NCBI GenBank assembly: GCA_029204225.1 | Contig: CM055099.1 | Location: 52,469,298-52,533,297 of the forward strand | Length of the DNA stretch: 64,000 nucleotides | DNA from: Diphasiastrum complanatum | Lineage: Eukaryota; Streptophyta; Lycopodiopsida; Lycopodiales; Lycopodiaceae | Direction: 5' to 3' | Shown here: in pieces, positions 23,718-35,530 of the stretch | Layout of the letters: each line of letters opens with the position of its first letter | How positions within the stretch are numbered: the stretch's first letter is position 1 | Notes under the pieces: generated by a model | What the model was told of the DNA's origin: nothing | Seen by the model: the letters and a program-made list of their open reading frames with translations, nothing else | The model's database searches: none | Position numbers and translations under genes: made by a program

Positions 23718-26313
23718 GATGCAAAGGGATCGCAGAGGAGGAGGCAAGAAAAAAGAGGGCACGCTTACTGGAAGAGAGAACAACAGAAGGCAGAACCTAA
23801 CAAGGAGGGACATGGAGGTATCAGTAAGAGTGCAACCAAAAACAGAAAGAGAGTAGACAAAGGAGGAAGAACGTCGTTGACGAAGGGAGCAGAAAAAGAA
23901 GGAAGAAGAAGGTCCCCCATACGAAGCCAATTATGCTTGGAGCAGAACATGAGGTCAACAACTACTTGATAGTCGATGCATCATAGAACGATCTGGCAAC
24001 AGAGTTGGAGGTTAGTGTGTAACTGGGAGTCACACGCACGGTTTGGTCTGCAACAAAGCCTTGTAAGAGGGTAAGGGCCAAGGTCTTGACTCAGTTAAGA
24101 GAGCGGGTGGAGGCCTTGCCCGAAGTGTGAAGAAGGGCAACCCCATTGTCAATCATGGCCTGGAAGGAGGGAGCAAAAGGCTGGCTTGAAGGGCAGAGAG
24201 TCGGGATGGCGAAGATAGAAGAGAGGAATTCATCACCTAGGGGGAGAAGGAAGAATGAGAAGAGAGATCATTGAAACATGTGATCCAAAGGAGCAAAAAA
24301 TGATGGGTTTTCACCTTCAGCAGACGAAGCCAAGAGGTTGATGCAGAAAGGTAAAAACGGTCAAGCTCATCAAAACGGAAAAAAGGGCCAATCCAACAAT
24401 TGGTCCAAGAGTGATGCAGAAAATTTTGAAGAACATGACATGCATCCACCAAAGAGTGATATGATTGAAAAAGCTAGCCAAGGAACATTTTCAGGAGGAG
24501 AAATAGTGTGAGGTTCATCCGAGGGAGATACATGTTAAAGTCGCCAAGGATAAGAAGATGATCATCATAACTAGATTGCAAGGGATGCAAAGGGATCGCA
24601 GAGGAGGAGGCAAGAAAAAAGAGGGCACGCTTACTGGAAGAGAGAACAACAGAAGGCAGAACCTAACAAGGAGGGACATGGAGGTATCAGTAAGAGTGCA
24701 ACCAAAAACAGAAAGAGAGTAGACAAAGGAGGAAGAACGTCGTTGACGAAGGGAGCAGAAAAAGAAGGAAGAAGAAGGTCCCCCATACGAAGCCAATTAT
24801 GCTTGGAGCAGAACATGAGGTCAACAACTACTTGATAGTCGATGCATCATAGAACGATCTGGCAACAGAGTTGGAGGTTAGTGTGTAACTGGGAGTCACA
24901 CGCACGGTTTGGTCTGCAACAAAGCCTTGTAAGAGGGTAAGGGCCAAGGTCTTGACTCAGTTAAGAGAGCGGGTGGAGGCCTTGCCCGAAGTGTGAAGAA
25001 GGGCAACCCCATTGTCAATCATGGCCTGGAAGGAGGGAGCAAAAGGCTGGCTTGAAGGGCAGAGAGTCGGGATGGCGAAGATAGAAGAGAGGAATTCATC
25101 ACCTAGGGGGAGAAGGAAGAATGAGAAGAGAGATCATTGAAACATGTGATCCAAAGGAGCAAAAAATGATGGGTTTTCACCTTCAGCAGACGAAGCCAAG
25201 AGGTTGATGCAGAAAGGTAAAAACGGTCAAGCTCATCAAAACGGAAAAAAGGGCCAATCCAACAATTGGTCCAAGAGTGATGCAGAAAATTTTGAAGAAC
25301 ATGACATGCATCCACCAAAGAGTGATGTGATTGAAAACGCTAGCCAAGGAACATTTTCAGGAGGAGAAATAGTGTGAGGTTCATCCGAGGGAGATACATG
25401 TTAAAGTCGCCAAGGATAAGAAGATGATCATCATAACTAGATTGCAAGGGATGCAAAGGGATCGCAGAGGAGGAGGCAAGAAAAAAGAGGGCACGCTTAC
25501 TGGAAGAGAGAACAACAGAAGGCAGAACCTAACAAGGAGGGACATGGAGGTATCAGTAAGAGTGCAACCAAAAACAGAAAGAGAGTAGACAAAGGAGGAA
25601 GAACGTCGTTGACGAAGGGAGCAGAAAAAGAAGGAAGAAGAAGGTCCCCCATACGAAGCCAATTATGCTTGGAGCAGAACATGAGGTCAACAACTACTTG
25701 ATAGTCGATGCATCATAGAACGATCTGGCAACAGAGTTGGAGGTTAGTGTGTAACTGGGAGTCACAAGCACGGTTTGGTCTGCAACAAAGCCTTGTAAGA
25801 GGGTAAGGGCCAAGGTCTTGACTCAGTTAAGAGAGCGGGTGGAGGCCTTGCCCGAAGTGTGAAGAAGGGCAACCCCATTGTCAATCATGGCCTGGAAGGA
25901 GGGAGCAAAAGGCTGGCTTGAAGGGCAGAGAGTCGGGATGGCGAAGATAGAAGAGAGGAATTCATCACCTAGGGGGAGAAGGAAGAATGAGAAGAGAGAT
26001 CATTGAAACATGTGATCCAAAGGAGCAAAAAATGATGGGTTTTCACCTCAGCAGACGAAGCCAAGAGGTTGATGCAGAAAGGTAAAAACGGTCAAGCTCA
26101 TCAAAACGGAAAAAAGGGCCAATCCAACAATTGGTCCAAGAGTGATGCAGAAAATTTTGAAGAACATGATATGCATCCACCAAAGAGTGATATGATTGAA
26201 AAAGCTAGCCAAGGAACATTTTCAGGAGGAGAAATAGTGTGAGGTTCATCCGAGAGATATACATGTTAAAGTCGCCAAGGATAAGAAGATGATCATCATA
26301 ACTAGATTGCAAG
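23718..26313. repeat. Three tandem copies of an 866-bp LINE segment
   Basis: gatgcaaagggatcgcagag begins at 23718, 24584 and 25450, exactly 866 bp apart; the third copy ends near 26313, where unique LINE sequence (gtggaccaaaag) follows. Copies differ at only a few bases: cacaagcacgg replaces cacacgcacgg in copy 3, gatgtgattgaaaacgct occurs in copy 2, and copy 3 lacks one T in tttcacctcagcag. The block holds the LINE region just after the GDFNM endonuclease motif. Repeated 61-, 71- and 93-aa frames here are by-products. Confidence 0.96.
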
Positions 26314-26601
26314 GTGGACCAAAAGTTAGAACAGTTAGAAGCAAGGGAAGGTGCATAAAGGTTAAGCACAGAGAAGGTGAATCCTAGCTTGCGGAGATGA
26401 AGCAGCACCCATCTGCCAACAGGGTCAAAAGAATTGGAGAGCACCTGCCAATCACAAGAGACAAGAGTTAGAATGCTCCCACGAATGCCTTGAGCAGGGG
26501 ATGCAGCATAGTGATAGGAAGCGGCAAACTTCTTGATCAAGCAATGTTAGTTAAACTGTTGAAGCTTGGTTTCTTGCAAGGCAATGATCACATTCCTAGA
26601 A
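26205..26601 (-). pseudogene. LINE ORF2 endonuclease N-terminal part
   Basis: Open from 26540 as MIKKFAASYHYAASPAQGIR and on to GDFNMYISRMNLT, with NVIIALQETKLQQFN readable upstream before one stop codon. The GDFN motif supplies the catalytic Asp and Asn of the exonuclease-endonuclease-phosphatase fold. The upstream junction at 26602-26606 is the target duplication GGATA of element 4. Confidence 0.85.
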
Positions 26602-26606
26602 GGATA
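26602..26606. repeat. Target-site duplication GGATA, left copy (element 4)
   Basis: GGATA precedes the 5' LTR and recurs at 32763-32767 directly after the 3' LTR. Confidence 0.93.
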
Positions 26607-27287
26607 TGTTAAAAATTCACAATTCTAGCTTGACTAGTTTTGGTCATATGACTTGTAAATAGTTAGATGGTCATGATGTGGCTTGTCACACGTGCCAAAT
26701 AGCATAGGATTCCATTCATAAGGATGTTCTCAAGTAGACCTAAGTGTTAGAACCTTTGGAATGAGTCCAAATTATGCTTAGATACAAGGGAGAAAAAATA
26801 GGAGCTATTTTGGTAATTTTTGCATTGTTGAGGGATCTCCAAGATTCCAACCCTAACTTGGTAGGGATGAAAGATCCACCAAAATTAGCATTAGGGATAG
26901 GTTTAGGGCTACTCATACCTGCCCAAAACCGTGATGGATCATGTATATATAGGTGATGATATCTCACCAAAATCAATCAAGCAATTTCATGTTTTTTCTC
27001 TCATAATGGTGCAATTGCTCTCTATGTTCATAATTGTTTGAGTACTTGTGATTACTAATGATTATAGGATTGAATGTAGGTCTGGTGTACAGTACTCAGA
27101 CTGTGGGAGGCCGTACTTTCACACGTGTGAATCCTTCTTCAAGGATTTGGGCCATTTAGTGAGGTTCAAGCATAGATTTTTGATGGATTTTGATGGTTCA
27201 ACTTGTGCTAATCTTATGAAATCATAATCTATTGTTTCCCTCATCATTTCAAGTGTTTTAGGATCCTTATTTGCTGTAATTTTTACA
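26607..27287 (+). repeat. 5' LTR of element 4
   Basis: 681 bp, TGTTAAAAATTC to ATTTTTACA, with GTATATATAGG promoter-like TATA near 26942-26952. G at LTR position 64 (26670). Confidence 0.95.
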
Positions 27288-27300
27288 TGGTATCAGAGCC
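27288..27300 (+). promoter_or_regulatory. Primer binding site, element 4
   Basis: TGGTATCAGAGCC directly after the LTR, identical to that of element 1. Confidence 0.95.
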
Positions 27301-28098
27301 TAAAGGCTGAAATGAGCTAAATCCTTGGTTTGCATTCAATTTGATCACAATTTTTGATCTAAATCTTGTGTAGATTGGATCTTAGCATCTAGTATTGATT
27401 CTAGAACTCAAAGTGAGTCAAATACATTGGAGATTGGTGTTGTGTGACTTCATTTGCAGGTGTTTAGGTGTCTAAAACCAGAGGCAAAGTTGAATTCAAT
27501 TCACATTACCAAGATAGCAAGTTTTGCTTGCTCCAAGCATTGATTTCTAAGCGAGTTTTGGAGGTGATTTCATAGAGAAGGCTTTCTAGCATTCAAGGAG
27601 AGGGAAGATCAGAGTTTTGGGGACTCTTCAAGGCTGTTCTAAGGTGTAGTAGGCACCTCCTAAAGTGATTTAGGTTCAGTCCAACCATTGCTTGACTTAT
27701 GCACCAAATTAGATCAATTTTTCATCAATTTTGATCATTTTTTGCTTGTGATTGGATAGTAGATTGTGTTGCATCCTCATTAAGTTCCATTTAGATCTTT
27801 TACAAGTGATTTTGGAAGTATATTAGGTTGCTGAAATTCACTCTTGATCAGATCATTTGGAAGCTTTAATGTTCTTTATAGAAAGAGGGGCAATTCTACT
27901 AGTATTGTCTACTTCAATCAAGCAAGTGCATTGTTTCTAGTATTCTATGATTTGATTTTGTTAGAGATCATTCTTAGATCTTTATAGGAAGTCTATTACT
28001 GATCTTTTCAGGTCCCTAAGAAGTGGGATAAGGTAGACCTTCAATCAAATCAATAGAAGTAACCTTCATTTGTGTCAAGTCCTTGATTAGGAGACTAG

Positions 28099-30246
28099 AT
28101 GGCATCTATAAATGCATATCTTTTGGATACTAATGAAAGGCTCAACAAAACTAACTATTCCATATGGAAAGTTAGAATGGAATCTATCATGATCATGCAA
28201 GATCTGATGGAAATTGTAAATGGTAAGGAGGGTGAACCTATTCATCCTCAAGAAAAAGCCAAATACATCAAGAGGTGCAATGTTGCACTACATTGCATAA
28301 AAATGAATGTTGCAAATGAACTCTTAAGAGAGGTAGGAGATTGCACTTCATCTCAAGATGCTTGGGAGACTTTGCAAAAGGTCTATGAATCCAAGAACCA
28401 AACTAGAATGTTAGCTTTGAAGAATCAAATCTATAGAAGCTATCAAAAGAAAGGAGAGAGTGCACATACTTTTGTCCTAAGAGTAAAAGAATTGAACAAA
28501 GAGCTAGCCTTTATAGGTGAACCTATCAAGGATGAAGAGCTTGTTCAACTCATATTGAATGGACTAAGCTTTGAATTTGACAATTTGGTTCAGGGATATG
28601 CAATTATGGGTAAGCTACCCATACTTGAAGAACTCCAAGGCACGCTCATGGCTGAGGAATCAAGAAGGAGCCAAATGCAAGAGAGGATGGATAGGCTTTC
28701 CATCCAAGGTGGAGATGACCAAGCTCTCTTCACCAAAGGCAAAGGCAAGTCCAAAGGCAAAGGATCAACATTCAAGAAGTCTACAAAGCTTGAGGATCAA
28801 GAAGGACCCCCAAAGGCATCTCCATCAACCACCAAAGTCAAGAAGGACAAATCAAAGGTGAAGTGCTACTATTGTAGCAAGATGGGGCATTATGCCTCGG
28901 AATGCTTCAAGAGGAAGCAAGATCAAAGCCAAGCCAACATGAGCAAAGAGGAGGAGGAGGAGAGTTCACATGAGGACTCTCTCATGATGTCCATATTTTC
29001 TTCAACAAGCTTCAAAGGAGAAGATCCTTGGTGGATTGACTCGGGTGCTAGTTCACACATGACTAGTAAAAGGGAGTTTTTCTCTTCTCTCTTATCTTAT
29101 GATGGACCTATAAAGTCTATCTATACAGCAAATGATGAAGCTTGTAAGATTGAAGGAGTTGGTAGCATTCCCCTTTGTTTAGGATCTTCCAAAAAGATCA
29201 ACATAGAAGGTGTTTTGTACATTCCTACAATAACAAAGAATCTACTAAGTGTTGGCCAAATGGTAGACAATGGTTTCAATGTTGACTTTGCTTCAAATGA
29301 ATGTTTCATCAAGAATAAGGGTAAGATAGTGGCTAAGGGCACTAGACTTGGCAAACTTTATAAGCTGGATGCATTTGTGGATACTAATGTTGTCATGTTG
29401 GCCAAGAAGAGCAAGATATCTACCTTTACTTTATGGCACAAAAGACTTGGACATGTCAACTCGGGTTCCATGGAGGCTATGATCAAGGAGGAGTATGCTT
29501 TAGGCCTACCAAGGTCTATTGGTAAGGAAGACAAGGTTTGTGAAGCTTGTGCCTTATCCAAGGCACATAAGAAGGTGTTTCCTAACTCCATCACAAAGTC
29601 ATCTCATCCTCTTGAACTCATACACTCGGATGTGCACATTGCTAGCACCAAATCTAATGGAGGTTCATCCATTTTTTTAACCTTCATTGATGACTACTCA
29701 AGATATTGTTGGGTGTTCTTACTTTCCTTCAAGTCTCAAGTATTTGATACTTTTGTAAAGTTCAAGTTGTTTGTGGAAAAGCATCATAATCATAGCATCA
29801 AGATTCTTAGAAGTGACAATGGTGGAGAATTCATCTCCAATGAGTTCAAGGCCTTTTGTGAGGAGGAAGGGATCAAGAAAGAGACTTCTTGTCCTTACAC
29901 TCCTCAACAAAATGGAGTTGCTGAAAGAAGGAATAGAACATTATGTGAATGTTCTAAGGCTTTAAGATTAGATGCTTGTTTGCCCAAATCCTTTTGGGGT
30001 GAGTCTCTTGTATGTGCAAACTACTTGATGAATAGGGTGTCTTGCAAAGCAATTGAAGGCAAAACTCCATATGAGATGTTGTATGGAAAGAAACCCAATC
30101 TTAATCACTTGAAAGTTTTTGGGTGTATATGTTATGTGCATGTGCCATTGGAAACAAGAACCAAGGAGGATCCATCTTCCACAAGAGGGATCATGCTTGG
30201 ATATGCAAGCTCAAGAAGGGCTACAAAGTCTATCTCCCATCCTTGA
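28099..30246 (+). pseudogene. Copia Gag-protease-integrase of element 4
   Basis: 715 codons in the same arrangement as element 1: Gag, CCHC knuckle CYYCSKMGHYASEC, protease DSGASSHMTS, pre-integrase, and integrase with the intact QQNGVAERRNRTL block. Around 30215 one base is missing relative to element 1 (CTCAAGAAGGG against ATCAAGCAAGGG), so the frame runs into ATKSISHP and stops at 30246. Everything up to that point looks functional. Confidence 0.94.
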
Positions 30247-32066
30247 ACAAATTTGTTGTTTCAAGGGATGTCATCTTTGATGAACATCATATGCATATGC
30301 TTGAAGAAGGCTCAAGTGCTCCAACAATCAAGAAGAAGATGGCCGAGGAGCAAGATCTTGGTTTTGAGGAGGAGCTCATGGAGGAGCAAGCACCAAACCC
30401 ACCTATCACACCAAGGAGATCTTCAAGGGCAAAAGTGGAGCCATCAAGGATCACATATCAAGGCAAAGGACAGCAAGTTGAGGGTATATCATCCACTTCT
30501 TATGCTTTATCTAGTTTTGAAGAACCGTCTAATGTTGAAGATGCATTGAACTCCAAAGAATGGTATAAAGCTATGTTGGATGAGTATGATGCCTTGATTG
30601 AGAATGAAACTTGGTTGCTTGTTGAGAGACCTCAAAGGAATGTAATAGGATGCAAGTGGGTCTTCAAGCTTAAGTTGAATGCAAATGGGAGTGTTAACAA
30701 ACATAAAGCAAGATTAGTTGCAAAAGGTTATGCTCAAGAGAGAGGGATAGACTATGAGGAAACTTTTGCACCCGTGGCCAAGATGGTCACAATAAGACTA
30801 ATCATTGCACTTGCATCACATTTTGGATAAATTCTATGTCAAATGGATGTCTCTAATGCTTTCTTGAATGTTTTTTTGGAAGAGGATATCTATATGGAGC
30901 AGCCACAAGGGTTCATCAAGCATGGAATGGAGAACAAAGTATGCCATCTCCAAAGAAGCATCTATGGCTTGAAGCAAGCCTCGAGATCTTGGAATTCAAG
31001 ACTACATTGCTATCTTATTTCACTTTCTTTTGTTCAAAGTGAATATGATCCCACTCTTTACATTAAGTTTGATGATGTTGGTATTGTACTTTTACTCATT
31101 TATGTAGATGACATCATCATTAGTGGAAATAGTGTTGATGGTATTGAAAAAATCAAGATAGATCTATCCTTAGAGTTCAAGATGGTAGATCTAGGGTGTC
31201 TTCACTTCATCTTAGGCATAGAAGTACTTAGAGGGTCTGATTTTATCTTTATAAGTCAAGTAAACTATGCTCAAAGTCTTTTGAAGAAGTTTAAGATGGA
31301 AGTATGCAAAAGTGTTGACACACCAATGGAGCAAGATGTAAAAGTGCCAAATGAAGATGATGAAAGATCCTTCATGGACATCACTTTGTTTAGGCAACTT
31401 ATAGGTTCCTTAATGTGGATCACTATAACTAGACCAGATCTTAGCTTTAGTGTATGTAGGTTGAGCCAATCCATGCAAAAGCCATTGAATATCCATTGGA
31501 AAAAGGCTAAGAGGATTCTAAGATACATCTCGGGTACATTGGATTTTGGGATTCTATATAGAGGAGATGTGATTAACCTTCATGCATTTAGTGATTCAGA
31601 TTTTGCAGGGGACAAGAGGGATAGGAAATCAACAAGTGCCTATTCAACTTTCATAGGAGAAGGTGTGGTTTCATGGCTTTCAAAAAAGCAAGAAACTATA
31701 TCTCTATCTTCAACTGAGGCCGAGTACAAAGCTTTGACAACCACTACAAAGGAGGTACTTTGGATCAAGAGATTATTGGTGGAACTAAAGATCATGGATT
31801 CAGAGGAGGCACCAATCATCTACAATGACAATATATCAGCCCAACACCTTGCATCTAACCCAATCTTCCATGCAAGATCTAAGCACATTGAGATATGCCA
31901 TCACTTTGTGAGAGAAATGGTGCAAGCCAAGGAGATTGCTTTGGAGCATGTTCCAAGCAATGAATGTGTAGCTGATCTACTTACTAAACCACTTCAAAAG
32001 ACACCTTTTATGAAGTTCAGATCATCACTTGGAGTGATTAGTAAAGCAATGATTGAACCAAGCTAG
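30215..32066 (+). pseudogene. Copia RT-RNase H of element 4
   Basis: The continuing frame (GYKVYLPSLNKFVVSRDVIF onwards) holds RT motifs FAPVAKMVTIRLIIALASH, then a TAA at 30828-30830 where element 1 has TGG (two adjacent G to A changes). After that it is open from 30843 as MDVSNAFLNVFLEEDIYMEQ, YVDDIIISG, LGIEVLRGS and RNase H (DSDFAGDKRDRKSTSAY, SLSSTEAEYKAL) to the stop at 32066. FLNV replaces the usual FLNG. Apart from the nonsense change this half is intact and includes the segment deleted in element 1. Confidence 0.94.
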
Positions 32067-32071
32067 ATAGT

Positions 32072-32080
32072 GAGGAGGAG
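32072..32080 (+). promoter_or_regulatory. Polypurine tract, element 4
   Basis: GAGGAGGAG directly before the 3' LTR, as in element 1. Confidence 0.88.
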
Positions 32081-32762
32081 TGTTAAAAATTCACAATTCT
32101 AGCTTGACTAGTTTTGGTCATATGACTTGTAAATAGTTAGATGCTCATGATGTGGCTTGTCACACGTGCCAAATAGCATAGGATTCCATTCATAAGGATG
32201 TTCTCAAGTAGACCTAAGTGTTAGAACCTTTGGAATGAGTCCAAATTATGCTTAGATACAAGGGAGAAAAAATAGGAGCTATTTTTGGTAATTTTTGCAT
32301 TGTTGAGGGATCTCCAAGATTCCAACCCTAAATTGGTAGGGATGAAAGATCCACCAAAATTAGCATTAGGGATAGGTTTAGGGCTACTCATACCTGCCCA
32401 AAACCGTGATGGATCATGTATATATAGGTGATGATATCTCACCAAAATCAATCAAGCAATTTCATGATTTTTCTCTCATAATGGTGCAATTGCTCTCTAT
32501 GTTCATAATTGTTTGAGTACTTGTGATTACTAATGATTATAGGATTGAATGTAGGTCTGGTGTACAGTACTCAGACTGTGGGAGGCCGTACTTTCACACG
32601 TGTGAATCCTTCTTCAAGGATTTGGGCCATTTAGTGAGGTTCAAGCATAGATTTTTGATGGATTTTGATGGTTCAACTTGTGCTAATCTTATGAAATCAT
32701 AATCTATTGTTTCCCTCATCATTTCAAGTGTTTTAGGATCCTTATTTGCTGTAATTTTTACA
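32081..32762 (+). repeat. 3' LTR of element 4
   Basis: 682 bp ending TTTTTACA, followed by GGATA. C at LTR position 64 (32144), as in the 3' LTR of element 1. Confidence 0.95.
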
Positions 32763-33477
32763 GGATAGGAAGCCAGAACTTGTGCTAGGAAGGTTCTGCG
32801 CACCGGGTCATCAGTGAGAACACGAATATTTCAAGAGTAATTATTCGTACTAGTGCAGAATCAAGAGGTGAGAATCAAGAGCCGACAGGATAGTGGAAGA
32901 AGACTCAAGCATTTTTTAGTAATTGCCCCAGTAGGGATGCCAATTGCCTGAGAGGCGGAGGGAGAACGAATGAGTACGAGAGGCTATTGATTGCATCTGC
33001 TCAGGAGGAACCGGCGTGCGTAAGAGAGTGGGTTGCAGGCCACTTGAGATGTCTTCCTTGATTGGTTGCAGCGTAGGCGGAAGGTCATCATCCAAAGGAT
33101 AGTCAACCCAATGGTGAGGCAAAGGCAAAGGAAGCATCCTAGTGGAGGCAGAAGGTGATGAAGGGGAAGCAACCACTTTGCCATTAGACAGGAAAGAACC
33201 TGCTTGCAAGGAGCTTGCAGGTGGACCAGTAGCTGCAATAATGACAGAACATGGCATGTGAGGGATGAGACTTATCGGACTACTAGAGAGGACCGGTGAT
33301 GTAGTGGCAGGTGCCAGTAGCTTGCCACTCCAAAGGTGCAATAGAGACCAAGGGCGACAAAGTGGACTCCACCGAGTTTGAAGCCGAGGCAGGCAACACC
33401 TATTGGGAGGCTGAAATAACAAATCCAAGAGGAGGAACCATCATTGGTCATAACGGTGGATGTCGAGCAGGGAGCAG

Positions 33478-33519
33478 ACAACTAGCCACAGCATGCCCCA
33501 AACGATGACACTTGTAACA
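33478..33519 (-). other. CCHC zinc knuckle of LINE ORF1
   Basis: Minus strand encodes CYKCHRLGHAVASC, a complete C-x2-C-x4-H-x4-C motif, usual near the end of plant LINE ORF1. Confidence 0.85.
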
Positions 33520-34140
33520 TGAATCTAGGAGGCCTTTGAAGATGACATGCTGCAAGTAAGATCAATTAAAATAGTGAAATTGTATTTGCTCCACCAGAGG
33601 CTGTGCAAGCTTCCACAAGATGCAAGCCAGTACGTGCGGAGAGGAATTGAAAGGAGTGACAAGTTGCAGGATCAGCACATTCCCAAGGCTATTCAAAACA
33701 GTCTCTAAAGTAGGAAAAAATTGGGGGAAATAAAAAGGAGCTCCACCCAAGCCGACACTTCCATCTGAGACATGTCAACGATGGAAAAGTCGTCGGTATA
33801 TCTTGTGACACACCGAATTACTCCTATAAAGATACGAGCCATTGGCAAGCACATCATTCACCTCTTGAGCTTCTAGCAAGGGTACAGAGAAAAAAACTCT
33901 TGCCCATCGCCTAGAGCCCAGGACCTTGACATTGAATTGACCCCACTGGTGATCCCCAAATCTCTTAACCCCTTCGGCATAGGGCAGCTTCCCATAAAGT
34001 AAGCAATGATTGTAGTGTCAGCCAACAATGAAAGATAATCAATGAAAAGAGTAGGATCGAGTCGAAACAAACGCACCTTTACAGCAGCTAGCAAATCGAA
34101 ACTGTTATATCTGCTAGCAAATCTACCATTTGCACGGCCA

Positions 34141-35307
34141 TCTGGAGCAAAGGTATTAATGCAAGGTCAGCAAGAGGACATGTTGTGACCCGCCGATCCA
34201 GGAGGAAACGATACTCTTGTTAGATGCAAAAGGGTGAGGATGTGACTGTTCCTAAGATGCAGGCATTGGCATATGAGAGCGAGGCTATCGGTCACGATAC
34301 TTGCGCTTCTGGACATGAGGTCTATCCAGGAGGAGCTGAACCGAAGGTGCGGGATTATGGCAGTGTGCTGACCTGGTAGGCTGAATTATGTCATCTCCTT
34401 GCAGCATCCTTCGAATATACTTGTGTTTCTGTTTGGTAGCCGTAGGTGTGGTGGATGGAGAGTCCAGTGATACCGTGGCCCGCGGAGATCGTCCCACCAC
34501 CTGTAGAGACTGATGATCTGAGGGAAGGGGGAAGAAGCGGCAGGCCGTCCATATGGGGAAGAGGACAGAACAACTAAATTGGGATGAAGGAGGGCCATTG
34601 AGGGCTAGACAAGGAGTGACAAGGGAGGGAAAGCAACATAAATGGATTCTATAAACTAGATGAACATCAAGTAAATGGAAAGATCATTATAATAATTAAA
34701 TTGGGTGAATCCGTTCAATGGAAGACATTGTTTCACGAATCTTTCAAGTTGGTCACGAATAGAAAAGTTTCGAGTTTGCGCCTGTTTCTTTCTCATCCTT
34801 TGTCAAGTAAACTGTGCGCTTTGTTGGTAGAATCAAGATCTGTTTGATCAATTGTTCTACAATCTACATGACCATTTGGAGCAAAGACATTAATGCAAGG
34901 TGAGCAGAAGGACATGTTGTGACCTGATCCAGCAGGAAACAATACTCAAAAGGGTGAGGTTGTGACTACTCCAAAGATGCAGGTGTTGGCATATGAGAGC
35001 GAGGCTATCGGTGATGATACTTGTGCTTCCGGATGTGAGGTTTGTCCAAGAGGAGTTGAACCACAGGTGCGGGATTGTGGCAGCGTGTTGACCTGGTAAT
35101 TATGTGCTCTCCTTGCAGCATCCTTCAAATATACTTGTGTTTATGTTTGATAGTTGTAGATGTGGTGGATGGAGCATCCAGTGATGCTGTGGCCCATGGA
35201 GATCGTCCCACCACCTAAGCGGTAGGCCATCCATATGGAAAAGAGGACAGAACAGCTAAATTGGGATGAAGGGAGGCCATTGAGGGCTAGACAAGGAGTG
35301 ACAAGGG
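34141..35307. repeat. Diverged direct duplication in LINE 5' region
   Basis: 34141-34618 and 34873-35307 share long words (gcatatgagagcgaggctatcggt, ttgaggg ctagacaaggagtg, cctccttgcagcatcctt) with many substitutions and small indels, separated by about 250 bp. It is older than the 866-bp triplication. Confidence 0.85.
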
Positions 35308-35530
35308 AGAGAAAGCAATAGAAAGAGGAGGAGGGTAAAAGGCAACAACCGCAACAGAAAGAAGAGGAGGAGGAGTCTTGTCAATAGACAACAAAAAAAC
35401 AAGAGCTATCACGGCCGCAATTGGTGCAATATCACTCTCAACAGAACGCAAGAGAGTTGAAAGCGATAAAGGCACAAGAAAGTTTAGAGCAAAAGAGGGA
35501 AGAAGAGAGAAGAAGTCTTGCCTCATAGAA

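Larger units (their letters stand above)
22970..26601 (-). mobile_element. LINE, 3' segment (endonuclease start, triplicated block, 3' end)
   Basis: Minus-strand non-LTR retrotransposon. Reading from 26601 down: endonuclease N-terminus (NVIIALQETKL), GSILTLVSCDWQVLSNSF, LHLRKLGFTFSVLNLYAPS and LLILGDFNM (about 26260-26300), characteristic of the LINE apurinic-type endonuclease. Then come three copies of an 866-bp block, then a short stretch leading to the C-terminal zinc-binding region LSPICQLEEETIEHLFFYC (about 23390-23470). The 3' end near 22975 is TTTTTTATAAAG-like. The reverse transcriptase core is missing. Its 5' part lies at 32763-35530, beyond element 4. Confidence 0.85.
26607..32762 (+). 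mobile_element. Copia element 4, structurally complete, defective
   Basis: 6,156-bp sister of element 1: 5' LTR 26607-27287, PBS 27288-27300, leader, gag-pol 28099-32066, purine tract 32072-32080, 3' LTR 32081-32762, target duplication GGATA. LTRs differ by about three substitutions and one indel by eye. It keeps the 100 bp of the RT-RNase H junction that element 1 lost, but has a one-base deletion near 30215 and a stop at 30828-30830. It lies inside a minus-strand LINE, between its ORF1 and endonuclease regions. Confidence 0.96.
32763..35530 (-). pseudogene. LINE ORF1 region, 5' part of the split LINE
   Basis: Continues the minus-strand LINE: RRTFLAQVLASYPV abuts the GGATA duplication. Upstream is a low-complexity stretch, the zinc knuckle CYKCHRLGHAVASC at 33478-33519, and decayed nucleic-acid-binding ORF1 sequence (ALGDGQEFFSLYPC, LAAVKVRLFRLDP near 33873-34094; RRWARVFFSVPLLEAQ in a shifted frame). 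Many stops and frameshifts. A diverged direct duplication covers 34141-34618 and 34873-35307. The 5' end is not defined; 35530 is where LINE-like text fades. Confidence 0.7.

Noticed and set aside
23700-25682. Repeated Ser/Phe-rich 61- to 93-aa minus-strand frames
   Set aside because: They recur because of the 866-bp triplication and lie in a decayed LINE; low-complexity, not a gene family.
23718-26313. Triplicated block as a CRISPR array or classical satellite
   Set aside because: Units are 866 bp with LINE coding content, no spacers, and only three copies.
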